This document shows positions 1 to 8,271 of a DNA stretch of 50,949 nt, piece after piece. Below the pieces are notes generated by a model. The model did no database searches. It worked only from the letters and a program-made list of their open reading frames with translations, and had not been told where the DNA came from. Position 1 is the first letter of the stretch, and each line of letters opens with the position of its first letter. Source of the stretch: Alphaproteobacteria bacterium (GTDB lineage: Bacteria; Pseudomonadota; Alphaproteobacteria; UBA828). The translations under genes and the position numbers were made by a program. The stretch lies in assembly GCA_022826345.1 (NCBI GenBank), contig JAJDVB010000011.1, positions 1 to 50,949 on the forward strand, in the 5' to 3' direction.

Positions 1-69
1 ACGCAACTTCCACAACCCCAGCTCCCGCTCCCAGTCCAGAAGCGAGCCCGACCAATCCGCCACGCTCAT
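1..69 (-). CDS. 5' end of an unidentified gene, cut by the window edge
   Basis: A minus-strand ATG at 69-67 opens a frame that runs to the window edge without a stop (23 codons). The start reads MSVADWSG and continues with a Trp-, Leu- and Glu-rich stretch. A strong ribosome site (GGAGGGG on the minus strand) lies about 8 nt upstream of this ATG, which is the main reason to accept it. The product cannot be identified from 23 residues. The gene is divergent from the ABC operon starting at 228, so the roughly 160-bp gap should hold promoters for both; a regulator or an enzyme of the same pathway would be usual here, but that is inference. Confidence 0.5.
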   Translation of the reverse strand, partial: MSVADWSGSLLDWERELGLWKLR

Positions 70-227
70 CGATCCACCCCTCCGCAGCCGTTCGGCCCAG
101 AAAGACATAAGCCGAACTAAAACGCAACTGTAGTACTAGCCTCGCCATTGCAAGGGAGGCGTGGCCTGGCGGGTGCATCGCAAGGCCCGGCTGGCCGTCG
201 CGTCAGCCGACAAGAGGGAGCGCAAAA

Positions 228-1751
228 ATGAAGACAGACGCGAATTCGTCCCATACCACCGAGCCTGCGAAGCGGGGCCCGAGCCGTCGGCAGGTGCTCA
301 AGGGCGCAGGCGCGGGCCTCGCGGTGGCCGGCGCCGGTAGCGCCGGCCTCTGGCGTCCGGCGCGCGCGGCATCGTTCGAAGGGCAGACGGTGACGGTCGC
401 CGTTGGCAGCTTTATGTCGTCGGGCGCCACCATCTTCAAGGACCAGTGGGAGGAGGCGACAGGCGGTTCGGTGGAGGTGGTCGAGATTCCCTTCGGCGAT
501 CTCTATCAGCGGCTGTTCACGGCGTTCACCACCGGGGCCGAGCAGTTCGACGTGGCCATCTACGCGGCGAACTGGATTCCGGAGTTCGCGCAGGCGGGCC
601 AGATCGCCTCGCTCGAGAAATACTATGGTGGCAAGGACAACTGGGACAGCGTGCTGCCCAAGACGCAGAAGATCATGTTCGTCGGCGGCGAGCGCTACTC
701 GGTGCCGTTGGATGGCGACGTAATTTTCGGCTACTACCGGACCGACGCGCTGGACAACGCCGACCACCAGAAAAAATTCGAGGACACATTCGGCTATCCG
801 CTGGCCGCGCCCAGCACCTGGTCGCAGTACCGCGACATCGCCGAGTTCTTCACCGGCTGGGACTGGTCGGGCAGCGGCCGCGACGGCTGGGGCGTGCTGG
901 AGGCGCAGAAGCCCAAGGACGTGGGGCCCTTCATCCTCTCGTCACGGGCGGCGTCCTACGCGGCGCATCCGGACGTGCCGGGCTCGTTCTTCTTCGATCC
1001 CGACACCATGGAGCCTTCGGTCGGCAATCCCGGCTGGGTGGCGGCGCTCGAAGACTGGATCGAGATCCGCAAGTACGGCCCGCCCGAGATGGCGACCTAC
1101 GGCGGCGGCGAGATGCGCGGCAACTTCATCGCCGGCAACTACGCTCTCGGCATCGACTGGGCCGACGTCGGCATCATGGCGCAGGACGAGGACGCCTCCA
1201 TCATCAAGGGCAAGCTCGGCTACTTCGTGCTGCCGGGTCAATCGAGAGTGTGGAACATTCGCTCAGGCGCGTGGGATGAGTACGACAGCCCGCAGGCCGC
1301 GCCCTATCTCGGCTGGGGCGGCTGGCACGGCTCCATCGCCGGCAACAGCCAGAACCCCGATGCGGCCTGGGACTTCCTCAACTTCATCGATTCAACGGAG
1401 AACGCGTTCACGGCAGTGACGACGCCGGGAACCGCGCGCAATCCCTACCGGACGGATCACTTCACCGATCCGGGCGCGTGGGAGACCGCGCCGGTGGCCT
1501 ACGCCGATCCTGCGCCTTACCTGGAAGCGCAGAGCGCGGCCATGAACCACCCGAACACCCAGTTCGACCTGCGCATCCCGAAGGCCGGGCGTTACTTCGA
1601 GGTGCTCGACCAGTGGGCCCAGCAGGCTCTGGCCGGCAGCATGAGCGCCGCAGACGCGCTCGCCAAGGCAGCCGAGGAGTGGGCGCGCATCACCGACGAA
1701 GCGGGCGCCGACAACCAGAAGCAGCACTATCGGGATCTGTACGGGATCTAG
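228..1751 (+). CDS. ABC transporter extracellular substrate-binding protein (family 1, carbohydrate type), Tat-exported
   Basis: Periplasmic binding protein that would capture the ligand and deliver it to the permease pair encoded downstream. The 507-residue product has a twin-arginine leader (SRRQVLKGAGAG near residue 20) with cleavage probably after RPARA (about residue 47). The mature part has the fold signature of family 1 sugar-binding proteins: GQTVTVAVGSF at the start, then FDVAIYAANWIPEFAQAG and YSVPLDGDVIFGYYRTDAL. It is longer than typical 420-450 residue family members. A purine-rich ribosome site (AGAGGGAG) precedes the ATG. It heads an operon ending in a nucleoside hydrolase, so a nucleoside or sugar-containing ligand is inferred; polyols such as glycerol are the alternative, because rhizobial glycerol importers also carry two ATPases. 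The ligand cannot be read from sequence. Confidence 0.85.
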   Translation: MKTDANSSHTTEPAKRGPSRRQVLKGAGAGLAVAGAGSAGLWRPARAASFEGQTVTVAVGSFMSSGATIFKDQWEEATGGSVEVVEIPFGDLYQRLFTAFTTGAEQFDVAIYAANWIPEFAQAGQIASLEKYYGGKDNWDSVLPKTQKIMFVGGERYSVPLDGDVIFGYYRTDALDNADHQKKFEDTFGYPLAAPSTWSQYRDIAEFFTGWDWSGSGRDGWGVLEAQKPKDVGPFILSSRAASYAAHPDVPGSFFFDPDTMEPSVGNPGWVAALEDWIEIRKYGPPEMATYGGGEMRGNFIAGNYALGIDWADVGIMAQDEDASIIKGKLGYFVLPGQSRVWNIRSGAWDEYDSPQAAPYLGWGGWHGSIAGNSQNPDAAWDFLNFIDSTENAFTAVTTPGTARNPYRTDHFTDPGAWETAPVAYADPAPYLEAQSAAMNHPNTQFDLRIPKAGRYFEVLDQWAQQALAGSMSAADALAKAAEEWARITDEAGADNQKQHYRDLYGI

Positions 1752-1789
1752 GGACCAGTAGCGGGACGTAACGCTGCCGAGGGGCCGGC

Positions 1790-2749
1790 GTGGCGTCCCG
1801 TCGTCTTGGCGCGGTCCAATCCGACCGCGTCAAGCATCTCCTTATCGCCCCTCCTCTTCTTTTTCTGCTGCTGCTCAGCCTGATTCCGCTGCTCCTGACG
1901 CTTGGGCTCAGCCTCACCAGCATGGACATCAGCGGCAAGGGCCGCTGGATCGGGGTCGACAACTACATTCGCCTCGCCGATGACCCGATCTTCATCGAGA
2001 GCTACGTCAACACGCTGATCTTCGTCGCGATCGGTCTGCCGATTCAGTATTTCCTGGGCCTGGGTCTCGCGATCCTGGTGCACGGCACGCCGGGCGGCCA
2101 GCGGCTCTGGCGCCTCATCATCCCCATCCCCCTGATGGTGGCGCCGCTGGTCATCGGCTTCATCTGGAAGACGATCTTCGATTCCCGCTTCGGCCCGGTG
2201 AACGACGTGATCACAGCCTTGGGCGGCAGCGCGGTGCCTTGGATTACCGACAAGGTGCTCGCCTTCATCTCGATCCTCGTGGTCGACACCTGGCAGTGGA
2301 CACCCTTCGTCTTCCTGATTCTCTATGCCGGCCTGCGCACGCTGCCGGTCGAGCCCTTCGAGGCCGCCCGCGTCGACGGCGCCTCGCGCTGGCGCATGTT
2401 CTGGGACGTGACGTTCCCGATGCTGATTCCGGCGAGCGTCGCGGCGATCCTGCTGCGCGGCATCGAAGCCTTCAAGATCTTCGACATCGTCTTCTACATC
2501 ACCGGCGGCGGTCCCGGCACGGCCACCACCACGACCACGCTTACCGCCTACTTCACGGGGTTGCGTTCAGGGTACGTGGGCTATGGCGGCGCCATGGCGT
2601 TCATCCTCTTCCTCACCGTCATCATCTTCGGTTTTGCCTTGCCGCTCAGCGCGGGCCTGCTAACGAAGCGGCGCGATCGGGCGCTCAGGCGCGCGCTGGA
2701 GCTGGTCGATGATGCCCCGGGTGGCAGCGTTCGCGGAGCGGCAGCATGA
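1790..2749 (+). CDS. ABC transporter permease, MalF/UgpA type
   Basis: Inner-membrane permease of the carbohydrate-type importer. The 319-residue protein starts with GTG at 1790, behind GAGGGG about 5 nt upstream. It has a hydrophobic first helix at about residues 15-40, further helices, and the EAA loop typical of the family (EPFEAARVDGASRWRMFWDV, about residue 190), which docks on the ATPase. Length and order match MalF/UgpA relatives that lack the extra periplasmic domain. Its stop overlaps the next permease start by 4 nt (ATGA), so the two are translationally coupled and should form a heterodimer. The substrate is not determinable from the sequence. Confidence 0.88.
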   Translation: MASRRLGAVQSDRVKHLLIAPPLLFLLLLSLIPLLLTLGLSLTSMDISGKGRWIGVDNYIRLADDPIFIESYVNTLIFVAIGLPIQYFLGLGLAILVHGTPGGQRLWRLIIPIPLMVAPLVIGFIWKTIFDSRFGPVNDVITALGGSAVPWITDKVLAFISILVVDTWQWTPFVFLILYAGLRTLPVEPFEAARVDGASRWRMFWDVTFPMLIPASVAAILLRGIEAFKIFDIVFYITGGGPGTATTTTTLTAYFTGLRSGYVGYGGAMAFILFLTVIIFGFALPLSAGLLTKRRDRALRRALELVDDAPGGSVRGAAA

Positions 2750-3606
2750 GTGGGGGCGTCGGGGAGCGCAGACGCGGCGCCAGCGTGCGCTATCTCATGC
2801 TCTCGATCTGGGGCTTGTTCGCGCTCTTCCCCGTCTACTGGATGGCGGTCACCGCCTTCAAGAAGCCCAAGGACATCTACCAGGGGCCGTTCTACGTGCC
2901 GGAGGTGGACTTCGAGCCAACCTTCAAGGCGTGGAAATTCCTGGGCGGCGAAGGGCAGGACGCCTTCCTGCGCGGCCTCGGCAACAGCGTCCTCTTCGCC
3001 TCCGTGAGCGCCTTCCTAGCCGTCGTGATTGGTGCCTTCGCGGCCTATGGCCTCGCCCGCTACGAGTACAAGTACGCCTGGATGAAGAACAACGACCTCT
3101 CGTTCCTCATCGTCTCGCAGCGCATGATGCCGCCGATCGTCGCCGTCATCGCGCTCTTCATGATGTTCCGCTGGGTCGGCCTGCTCGACAGCCACCTCGG
3201 CATGATCATCGTCTATACCTGGTACAACCTGCCGCTCACGGTCTATCTCCTCACCGACTTCATGCGGCGCATCCCGCCCGACATCGAGCACGCAGCCGCC
3301 GTCGACGGTTACGGCAAGTTCGGGCAGATCTGGAAGGTAATGTTCCCTCTGGCGATGCCCGGTCTCGCGGCCGCCTATCTGCTGGCGTTCATCTTCGCCT
3401 GGAACGATTTCCTGTTGGCGCTGATGCTCACCTTCCGCGAGGCGCAGACGCTGCCCATCGTGATCACCGCGTGGAGTGCGAAGATGGAGCCGCGCTGGTG
3501 GCTGCTCGCGGCGACCGGGCTGGTCGCGATCATTCCGCCGATCGTCGCGGCTACCATCCTCGATCGCTACATGGAGCGGCAGGTCTTCAGCGGAGGCGCC
3601 CGCTGA
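2746..3606 (+). CDS. ABC transporter permease, MalG/UgpE type
   Basis: Second membrane subunit of the importer (286 residues). Six hydrophobic helices are visible, the first just after an Arg-rich N-terminus (YLMLSIWGLFALFPVYWMAV). The EAA loop is present at about residue 180 (DIEHAAAVDGYGKFGQIWKV), and the C-terminus GRYMERQVF-type ending (here DRYMERQVFSGG) is characteristic of MalG-like proteins. The ATG lies inside the stop of the preceding permease (ATGA overlap), and the next gene follows one base after its stop, so expression is clearly polycistronic. Function is assigned from the family and the operon. Confidence 0.88.
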   Translation: MSGGVGERRRGASVRYLMLSIWGLFALFPVYWMAVTAFKKPKDIYQGPFYVPEVDFEPTFKAWKFLGGEGQDAFLRGLGNSVLFASVSAFLAVVIGAFAAYGLARYEYKYAWMKNNDLSFLIVSQRMMPPIVAVIALFMMFRWVGLLDSHLGMIIVYTWYNLPLTVYLLTDFMRRIPPDIEHAAAVDGYGKFGQIWKVMFPLAMPGLAAAYLLAFIFAWNDFLLALMLTFREAQTLPIVITAWSAKMEPRWWLLAATGLVAIIPPIVAATILDRYMERQVFSGGAR

Positions 3607-3607
3607 C

Positions 3608-4687
3608 ATGAGCGACATCCGCCTCGCTGCCGTGACCAAGAGCTACGGGGAGGAGACCGCGCTCTCTGCCATCGATCTCGACTGCGCGGACGGCACGCTG
3701 CTCGTGGTCTTCGGGCCTTCCGGCGCCGGCAAGTCGACGCTGCTCAAGCTGGTGGCGGGCATCGAGGACCCGAGCGAGGGCCGCGTCTGGATCGCGGGGC
3801 GCGACGTCACCGCCCTGCCGCCGCAGCACCGCGACATCGCGATGGCCTTCGAGTCATACGCGCTCTATCCGCACCTCTCGGTGTGGCGGAACCTGGAGTT
3901 CCCGCTGCGCGCGCCGGGGCGCGGCCTCCCCGCCAACGTGCGGGCCGAGCGCATCCGCGAGGTCGCCGCCCTGCTCGAGATCACCGAGCTGCTCGAGCGC
4001 CGCCCGAACCAGCTCAGCGGCGGCCAGCGCCAGCGCGTCTCGCTCGGCCGCGCGCTGGTGCGCGACGCCAACGCAACGCTTCTGGACGAGCCCATCGCGC
4101 ATCTCGACGCGCGCCTGCGCAACGCGCTGCGCGGCGAGCTCAAGCATTACCTCAAGTCTCACGGCGCGACCGCGCTCTATGCCACGCCCGACTACGTGGA
4201 GGCCTTCGGCATCGCCGACGTGGTCGCCATCCTCATCGCGGGCCGGATCCACCAAGTCGGCCCGCCCGAGGAGATCTACCAAGCGCCGGCCAGCCTCGCC
4301 GTGGCCGAGCTCGTGGGCGACCCCCGCATGAACGTCCTTGCCGTCGAAGGCGACGGGACGCTCGCGCTCGGCGGTCATCGGACACCGCTTCACCTGGCGG
4401 GCGCCGATGGGACCATCGGCCATGTCGGCTTTCGCCCCACCGACGTGAGCCTCGGGCTGTCCGTGCTGGACGATTCCGCGTCCGGGCGCGTGGAGCTGAT
4501 CGAGCCCGCCGGCGATCACCGCATCGTGCGGGTCGATACCGACGGCACGCCGGTGACCGCCAAGATCGCCGCCGACGAGGCCCGCTTTGCGGTGGGCGAC
4601 GCCGTTTTCGTGCAACTGGACTGGTCCAGGGCGCACTACTTCGACCGGGCCGGCCAACGCCAGGCCGCCGCCGAGGGGCGCGGCTGA
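3608..4687 (+). CDS. ABC importer ATPase 1 (MalK/UgpC type) lacking the H-loop histidine
   Basis: Nucleotide-binding subunit (359 residues) with an MalK-like C-terminal regulatory/TOBE region (about 240-359). The Walker A motif is GPSGAGKS (36-43), the signature is a canonical LSGGQ (136-140), and Walker B ends in D160-E161. Two key positions deviate: the Q-loop Gln is Glu (E82, in MAFESYALYPH), and the switch (H-loop) His is Pro (P194, codon ccc at 4187-4189, in YATPDYVEAF). The D-loop reads AHLDA. An open frame extends further 5', but ATG at 3608, directly after the upstream stop, gives the family N-terminus (MSDIRLAAVTKSYG). Its stop overlaps the start of ATPase 2 by one base. It probably pairs with ATPase 2 rather than with itself; see findings. 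Confidence 0.9.
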   Translation: MSDIRLAAVTKSYGEETALSAIDLDCADGTLLVVFGPSGAGKSTLLKLVAGIEDPSEGRVWIAGRDVTALPPQHRDIAMAFESYALYPHLSVWRNLEFPLRAPGRGLPANVRAERIREVAALLEITELLERRPNQLSGGQRQRVSLGRALVRDANATLLDEPIAHLDARLRNALRGELKHYLKSHGATALYATPDYVEAFGIADVVAILIAGRIHQVGPPEEIYQAPASLAVAELVGDPRMNVLAVEGDGTLALGGHRTPLHLAGADGTIGHVGFRPTDVSLGLSVLDDSASGRVELIEPAGDHRIVRVDTDGTPVTAKIAADEARFAVGDAVFVQLDWSRAHYFDRAGQRQAAAEGRG

Positions 4688-5796
4688 TGGCGCGGGTGGT
4701 GCTTGAGCACGTGGTGAAGCGCTACGGCAAGGTGTTGGCGGTGGACGACCTCACGCTCGAATGCGCGCACCACGAGTTCCTGGCCATCCTGGGGCCGTCC
4801 GGTTGCGGCAAGAGTTCCACCATGCGGATGGTCGCCGGCCTCGAGGAGATCACCGAGGGCACCATCAGCATCGGCGACCAGGTGGTCAACGACCTGCCTC
4901 CGGCCGCGCGCAACGTGGCGATGGCCTTCGAGCATTACGGCCTCTACCCGCACATGAGCGTGTTCGACAACATCGCCTATCCGCTGCGCGTGGCGCGCGT
5001 GCCGACCGAGGAGATGGTGCGCAGCGTGCTCGATGTCGTCCGCATGCTGCGGATCGAACCCTTCCTCGAACGCAGGCCGCGCGCCCTGAGCGGCGGCGTG
5101 CGCCAGCGCGTCTCGCTTGCGCGCGCCCTGGTGCGCAGGCCGTCGGTGTTCCTGCTCGACGAGCCGATCTCCCACCTCGAAGCCGAGCTGCGCAACGAAA
5201 TGCGGATCGAGCTGAAGCGCCTCCACGCCGCCAACGATTCGACGACAATCTACGTCACCCATGACCAGCTCGAAGCGCTGACCATGGCCGACCGCGTGGC
5301 GATCATGCATCAGGGCGGGCTCCAGCAGGTGGGAACGCCCGAGGATGTCTACCGCCGGCCCGCCAACCGCTTCGTCGCGACCTTCGTCGGCGAGCCGCCG
5401 ATGAACATCGTGCAGGCCAGCGTGAACGGCGGGCGCGTCGCCGTCGGCGACTACGCGCTGGATCAGGTCGCGCCAGGAACCATGGCCGCCATCGAGGCGG
5501 CGGCCGGCGGCGCCGGCGGCACGGTCGATGTCGGCGTGCGGCCGGACGACTTCCGGCTCGGCGGCCCGGACGAGCCGGGCATCGCCGGGCGGATCCGCAT
5601 CCGCGAGAATCTGGGGGACACGACGCTGCTGGCCGTGGATACGGAGGGCGACCGCCTGCGCCTCCGCTCCGGCACCGGGCTGGCCGTGCGCGAAGGCGAG
5701 AATGTCCGGCTCCACCCCAGGGCGGATCGCATTCACTTCTTCGATGCAGCCACTGGCATCGCGGTTGGACGATCGGCAGGCTCCGAAGCTGACTGA
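4687..5796 (+). CDS. ABC importer ATPase 2 (MalK/UgpC type) with degenerate signature motif
   Basis: Second nucleotide-binding subunit of the same importer (369 residues), starting at the ATG in TGATG, one base overlapping ATPase 1. Walker A is GPSGCGKS (36-43), Walker B ends D158-E159, and the H-loop His is intact (H192 in YVTHDQLEALTMAD). The signature is altered to LSGGV (134-138; codon gtg at 5098-5100), the Q-loop Gln is again Glu (E82), and the D-loop is SHLEA with Asp replaced by Glu. The C-terminal TOBE region (about 240-369) is present. Two ATPases in one carbohydrate-type operon are unusual, since most such importers use a homodimer. The complementary losses suggest an obligate heterodimer with one working ATP site. 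Confidence 0.9.
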   Translation: MARVVLEHVVKRYGKVLAVDDLTLECAHHEFLAILGPSGCGKSSTMRMVAGLEEITEGTISIGDQVVNDLPPAARNVAMAFEHYGLYPHMSVFDNIAYPLRVARVPTEEMVRSVLDVVRMLRIEPFLERRPRALSGGVRQRVSLARALVRRPSVFLLDEPISHLEAELRNEMRIELKRLHAANDSTTIYVTHDQLEALTMADRVAIMHQGGLQQVGTPEDVYRRPANRFVATFVGEPPMNIVQASVNGGRVAVGDYALDQVAPGTMAAIEAAAGGAGGTVDVGVRPDDFRLGGPDEPGIAGRIRIRENLGDTTLLAVDTEGDRLRLRSGTGLAVREGENVRLHPRADRIHFFDAATGIAVGRSAGSEAD

Positions 5797-5820
5797 ACAA
5801 CACAACGAAAGGAAAACTCA

Positions 5821-6792
5821 ATGGTACAGAAGATCATCATCGATACCGACATCGGCACCTACTACGACGACGCGCTCGCCGTCTCCATCGGTTGCCAATC
5901 GCCGGAGCTGGAGCTGCTGGGCGTCACCACCGTCTATGGCGACACGCACCTGCGCTCGCGCATCGCGCGCAAGGTGCTGGACGTGAACGGCCGGCCCGAC
6001 GTGCCGGTCGCCCGCGGCGTCGGCCAGCCCCTCGGCGGCAACTACCTGATGTTCGGCTTCGAGGGCGAAGGAATCCTCGAGGAGGGAGACGACGATCTCG
6101 CCTATCTCGACGAGCCTGCCCCCAACTTCATCATCCGCAACATCATGGAGAACCCGGGCGAGGTCACGGTGGTAACCCTCGGCGCCGTCAGCAACATGGC
6201 GGTCGCCTACGTCCTGGAACCGGCGATCAGGGAGAACATCAAGGAACTGATCATGATGGCCGGCGTGATAGTGCCCATCGTGGACGAGAAGGGGATCCGC
6301 CGCTCGCCGGTCGAGGAGTACAACTTCAACAACGACCCCGTGGCGGCCCAGATCGTCTGCAATTCGGGCCTGCCGATGGTGCTCTGCCCCATCGACGTGA
6401 CGCTGAAGGTGCCGCTGCGCGACGACCAGCTCAAGGTCATTAATGCCTCCGACCGCTCGGTCGCGCAGATGGTGAGTCGCATCCTGGCCGTCTGGCCGCC
6501 GCAGGAGCGCCAGATCTACCTCTCGGTCGGTATCCCGACCGAACATACGGGCCTCTGGCTGCACGATCCGCTGGCGGTGACGCTCGCCCATGACAAGTCC
6601 TATTGCGAGATGACCCGGCTGCACATATCGGCCGAGTTCGCGCCGACGCCGGTGGACCGCGACCTCATCGTCCGCAACGACATCCTGCGCACCATCCCGC
6701 GCAAGTTGGAGCCCAACATGGATGCCTGCGTAGACGTGGACGCCGACCGCTTCACCGCCTTCTTCACCGAGCGGATCGCCAAGGGCGCCTGA
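5821..6792 (+). CDS. Nucleoside hydrolase (inosine-uridine preferring family)
   Basis: Would cleave the N-glycosidic bond of ribonucleosides to give base and ribose in the cytoplasm. The 323-residue length is typical. The N-terminal Ca/ribose-binding Asp cluster is present as DTDIGTYYDDALAV (residues 8-21), a variant of the family motif DTDxG...DDA with the longer spacer seen in the DTDIGDDIDDA subgroup; here Thr-Tyr-Tyr replaces the Asp-Asp-Ile of that loop. Other family marks are VTTVYGD, EYNFNNDPVAAQIV and the C-terminal metal Asp in WLHDPLAV. AAAGGA precedes the ATG. It closes the importer operon after 24 nt, which suggests that the imported ligand is a nucleoside or nucleoside-like glycoside. 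Base specificity is unknown. Confidence 0.88.
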   Translation: MVQKIIIDTDIGTYYDDALAVSIGCQSPELELLGVTTVYGDTHLRSRIARKVLDVNGRPDVPVARGVGQPLGGNYLMFGFEGEGILEEGDDDLAYLDEPAPNFIIRNIMENPGEVTVVTLGAVSNMAVAYVLEPAIRENIKELIMMAGVIVPIVDEKGIRRSPVEEYNFNNDPVAAQIVCNSGLPMVLCPIDVTLKVPLRDDQLKVINASDRSVAQMVSRILAVWPPQERQIYLSVGIPTEHTGLWLHDPLAVTLAHDKSYCEMTRLHISAEFAPTPVDRDLIVRNDILRTIPRKLEPNMDACVDVDADRFTAFFTERIAKGA

Positions 6793-6804
6793 CCGAAAGT
6801 CTGC

Positions 6805-6832
6805 CGAGGGCGGACGCACTGCACCGCCCTCG
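6805..6832 (+). terminator. GC-rich hairpin after the nucleoside hydrolase
   Basis: A perfect 9-bp stem (CGAGGGCGG / CCGCCCTCG) with a 10-nt loop lies 12 nt after the hydrolase stop. No U-tract follows, so it may be a Rho-dependent end or an mRNA-stabilising hairpin rather than a classical intrinsic terminator. Confidence 0.5.
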
Positions 6833-7095
6833 CTTGCCTACTGATCCTTTCCCGTTGGTCCAAACATAAAGCGTGATTCGAGCTTTAGGATGTTGTTCGG
6901 CGACCAAATTGGACGTCGCTCCATCGGTAGGCACGGACAACGACTCTCAATGTTTGCGGAGCCCACGCAAGGATGTGCAAGCGGGATCGCTCCATTGACG
7001 GCGTTCGGGCGCTGTGTGACCATGGATGTCCGTGCCGACCCGATAAGCAAGAACGATAACTTGATGGTCCGGACACGCAGAACAGGGGGAAAATA
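6833..7095. other. Non-coding gap between the two importer operons
   Basis: With the hairpin this makes a 303-bp gap between the nucleoside hydrolase and the BMP protein gene. Composition is less GC-rich than the flanks. No convincing gene is seen; the promoter of the second operon should lie here, but I could not pick a reliable -35/-10 pair. Confidence 0.4.
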
Positions 7096-8223
7096 ATGCG
7101 CAACATAACGTCGATTTCTCGCCGTTCCTTGCTGAGTGGGATGGCTGCTGTTGGCGCGTTGACGACAGTCCCTGTAGCAGGAGCGAGAAAAGTGTGGGCC
7201 GGCGGCGATCTCGTTGTCGGCGCGATTTACGTTGGCGCAAAAGACGACTACGGCTGGAATCAGGGGCACGCTGTTGGCGTGGCCGCGCTGAAGAACATTA
7301 GCGGAGTCAAGGTCGTAGAAGAGGAAAACGTTCCCGAAACCGTCGAAGTTCAAAAATCCATGGAGAGCATGATTAACTTCGATGGGGCCCAGTTGATTTT
7401 TGCAACATCGTTCGGGTATTGGGACCACATGCTGAAGGTCGCAGCGAAGTACCCCGACGTTCAATTCCTCCACGCCGCCCCGTCGGTTTGGGAGGAGGGA
7501 ATGCCCGTCAACGCTGGCAGCTACAACGGATATATCGACCAGTCGCAGTACATTGCCGGCGTAGTGGCGGGACACGCGACCAAGAGCGGCAAACTCGGCT
7601 TCGTTGCGGCCAAACCCTACCCTGCCTCCATCCGCAACGTGAATTCCTTCACGCTTGGCGCGCGCACGGTCAATCCCGATGCGACGATGCAGGTCGTGGT
7701 CACGGGAGACTGGGTGTTGCCTGTCAAAGAGGCGGAGGCGGTCAACAGTCTCGCCGACCAGGGGATCGACGTGGTCACGTGCCATGTCGATGCGCCGAAG
7801 GTGGTGATCGAGACGGCGGAAAAACGCGGAATCTATTCGTCGGGCTACCACACGGACCAGTCCGTGCTGGCTCCCAACGGATATCTCACTGGCGCCATCT
7901 GGAACTGGGAAAAGGTCTACACGGACTACGTCACGTGGCTTCGCGAGGGCACATCGTGGCCGCACATTCTTCGCGGTGGTCTGAGGGAAGGCATCGTGAC
8001 GAACGTGCCCTACGGCAGCGCCGTGAGCGATGCGGCTCGTGCGGACGCCGATGCCGCCCTGGCCGGATTCATGGACGGGAGCTTCCAGATCTATTCTGGG
8101 CCGATGACCACCAACGACGGTCAAACCGTGATTCCGGAAGGCACGTCATACGCCGCGAACGATTTGTGGCTCGAGACCATGGACTGGTTCGTCGAGGGTG
8201 TGGTTGGGACGACCGGCGCGTAG
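7096..8223 (+). CDS. BMP/PnrA-family substrate-binding protein, Tat-type leader
   Basis: Periplasmic binding protein of the basic membrane protein family, which bind purine nucleosides and related compounds. The 375-residue product begins with a Tat-like leader (SISRRSLLSGMAAVGALT) ending near AGARKVWA. Family motifs follow: VVGAIYVGAKDDYGWNQGH, the helix with VEVQKSMESMINFDGAQLIFATSFGYWD, and KSGKLGFVAAKPYPASIRNVNSF. A good ribosome site (AGGGGGA) sits about 6 nt before the ATG. It is the first gene of a BMP-type importer operon with two permeases and a fused double ATPase downstream, the usual gene set of Nup/Bmp nucleoside importers. The exact ligand (nucleoside, free base or another N-heterocycle) is not resolvable. 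Confidence 0.9.
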   Translation: MRNITSISRRSLLSGMAAVGALTTVPVAGARKVWAGGDLVVGAIYVGAKDDYGWNQGHAVGVAALKNISGVKVVEEENVPETVEVQKSMESMINFDGAQLIFATSFGYWDHMLKVAAKYPDVQFLHAAPSVWEEGMPVNAGSYNGYIDQSQYIAGVVAGHATKSGKLGFVAAKPYPASIRNVNSFTLGARTVNPDATMQVVVTGDWVLPVKEAEAVNSLADQGIDVVTCHVDAPKVVIETAEKRGIYSSGYHTDQSVLAPNGYLTGAIWNWEKVYTDYVTWLREGTSWPHILRGGLREGIVTNVPYGSAVSDAARADADAALAGFMDGSFQIYSGPMTTNDGQTVIPEGTSYAANDLWLETMDWFVEGVVGTTGA

Positions 8224-8271
8224 CGATCCCAAGCTGATCGAGGGGATAGACAGCGGTCATCCACCGCCGCG

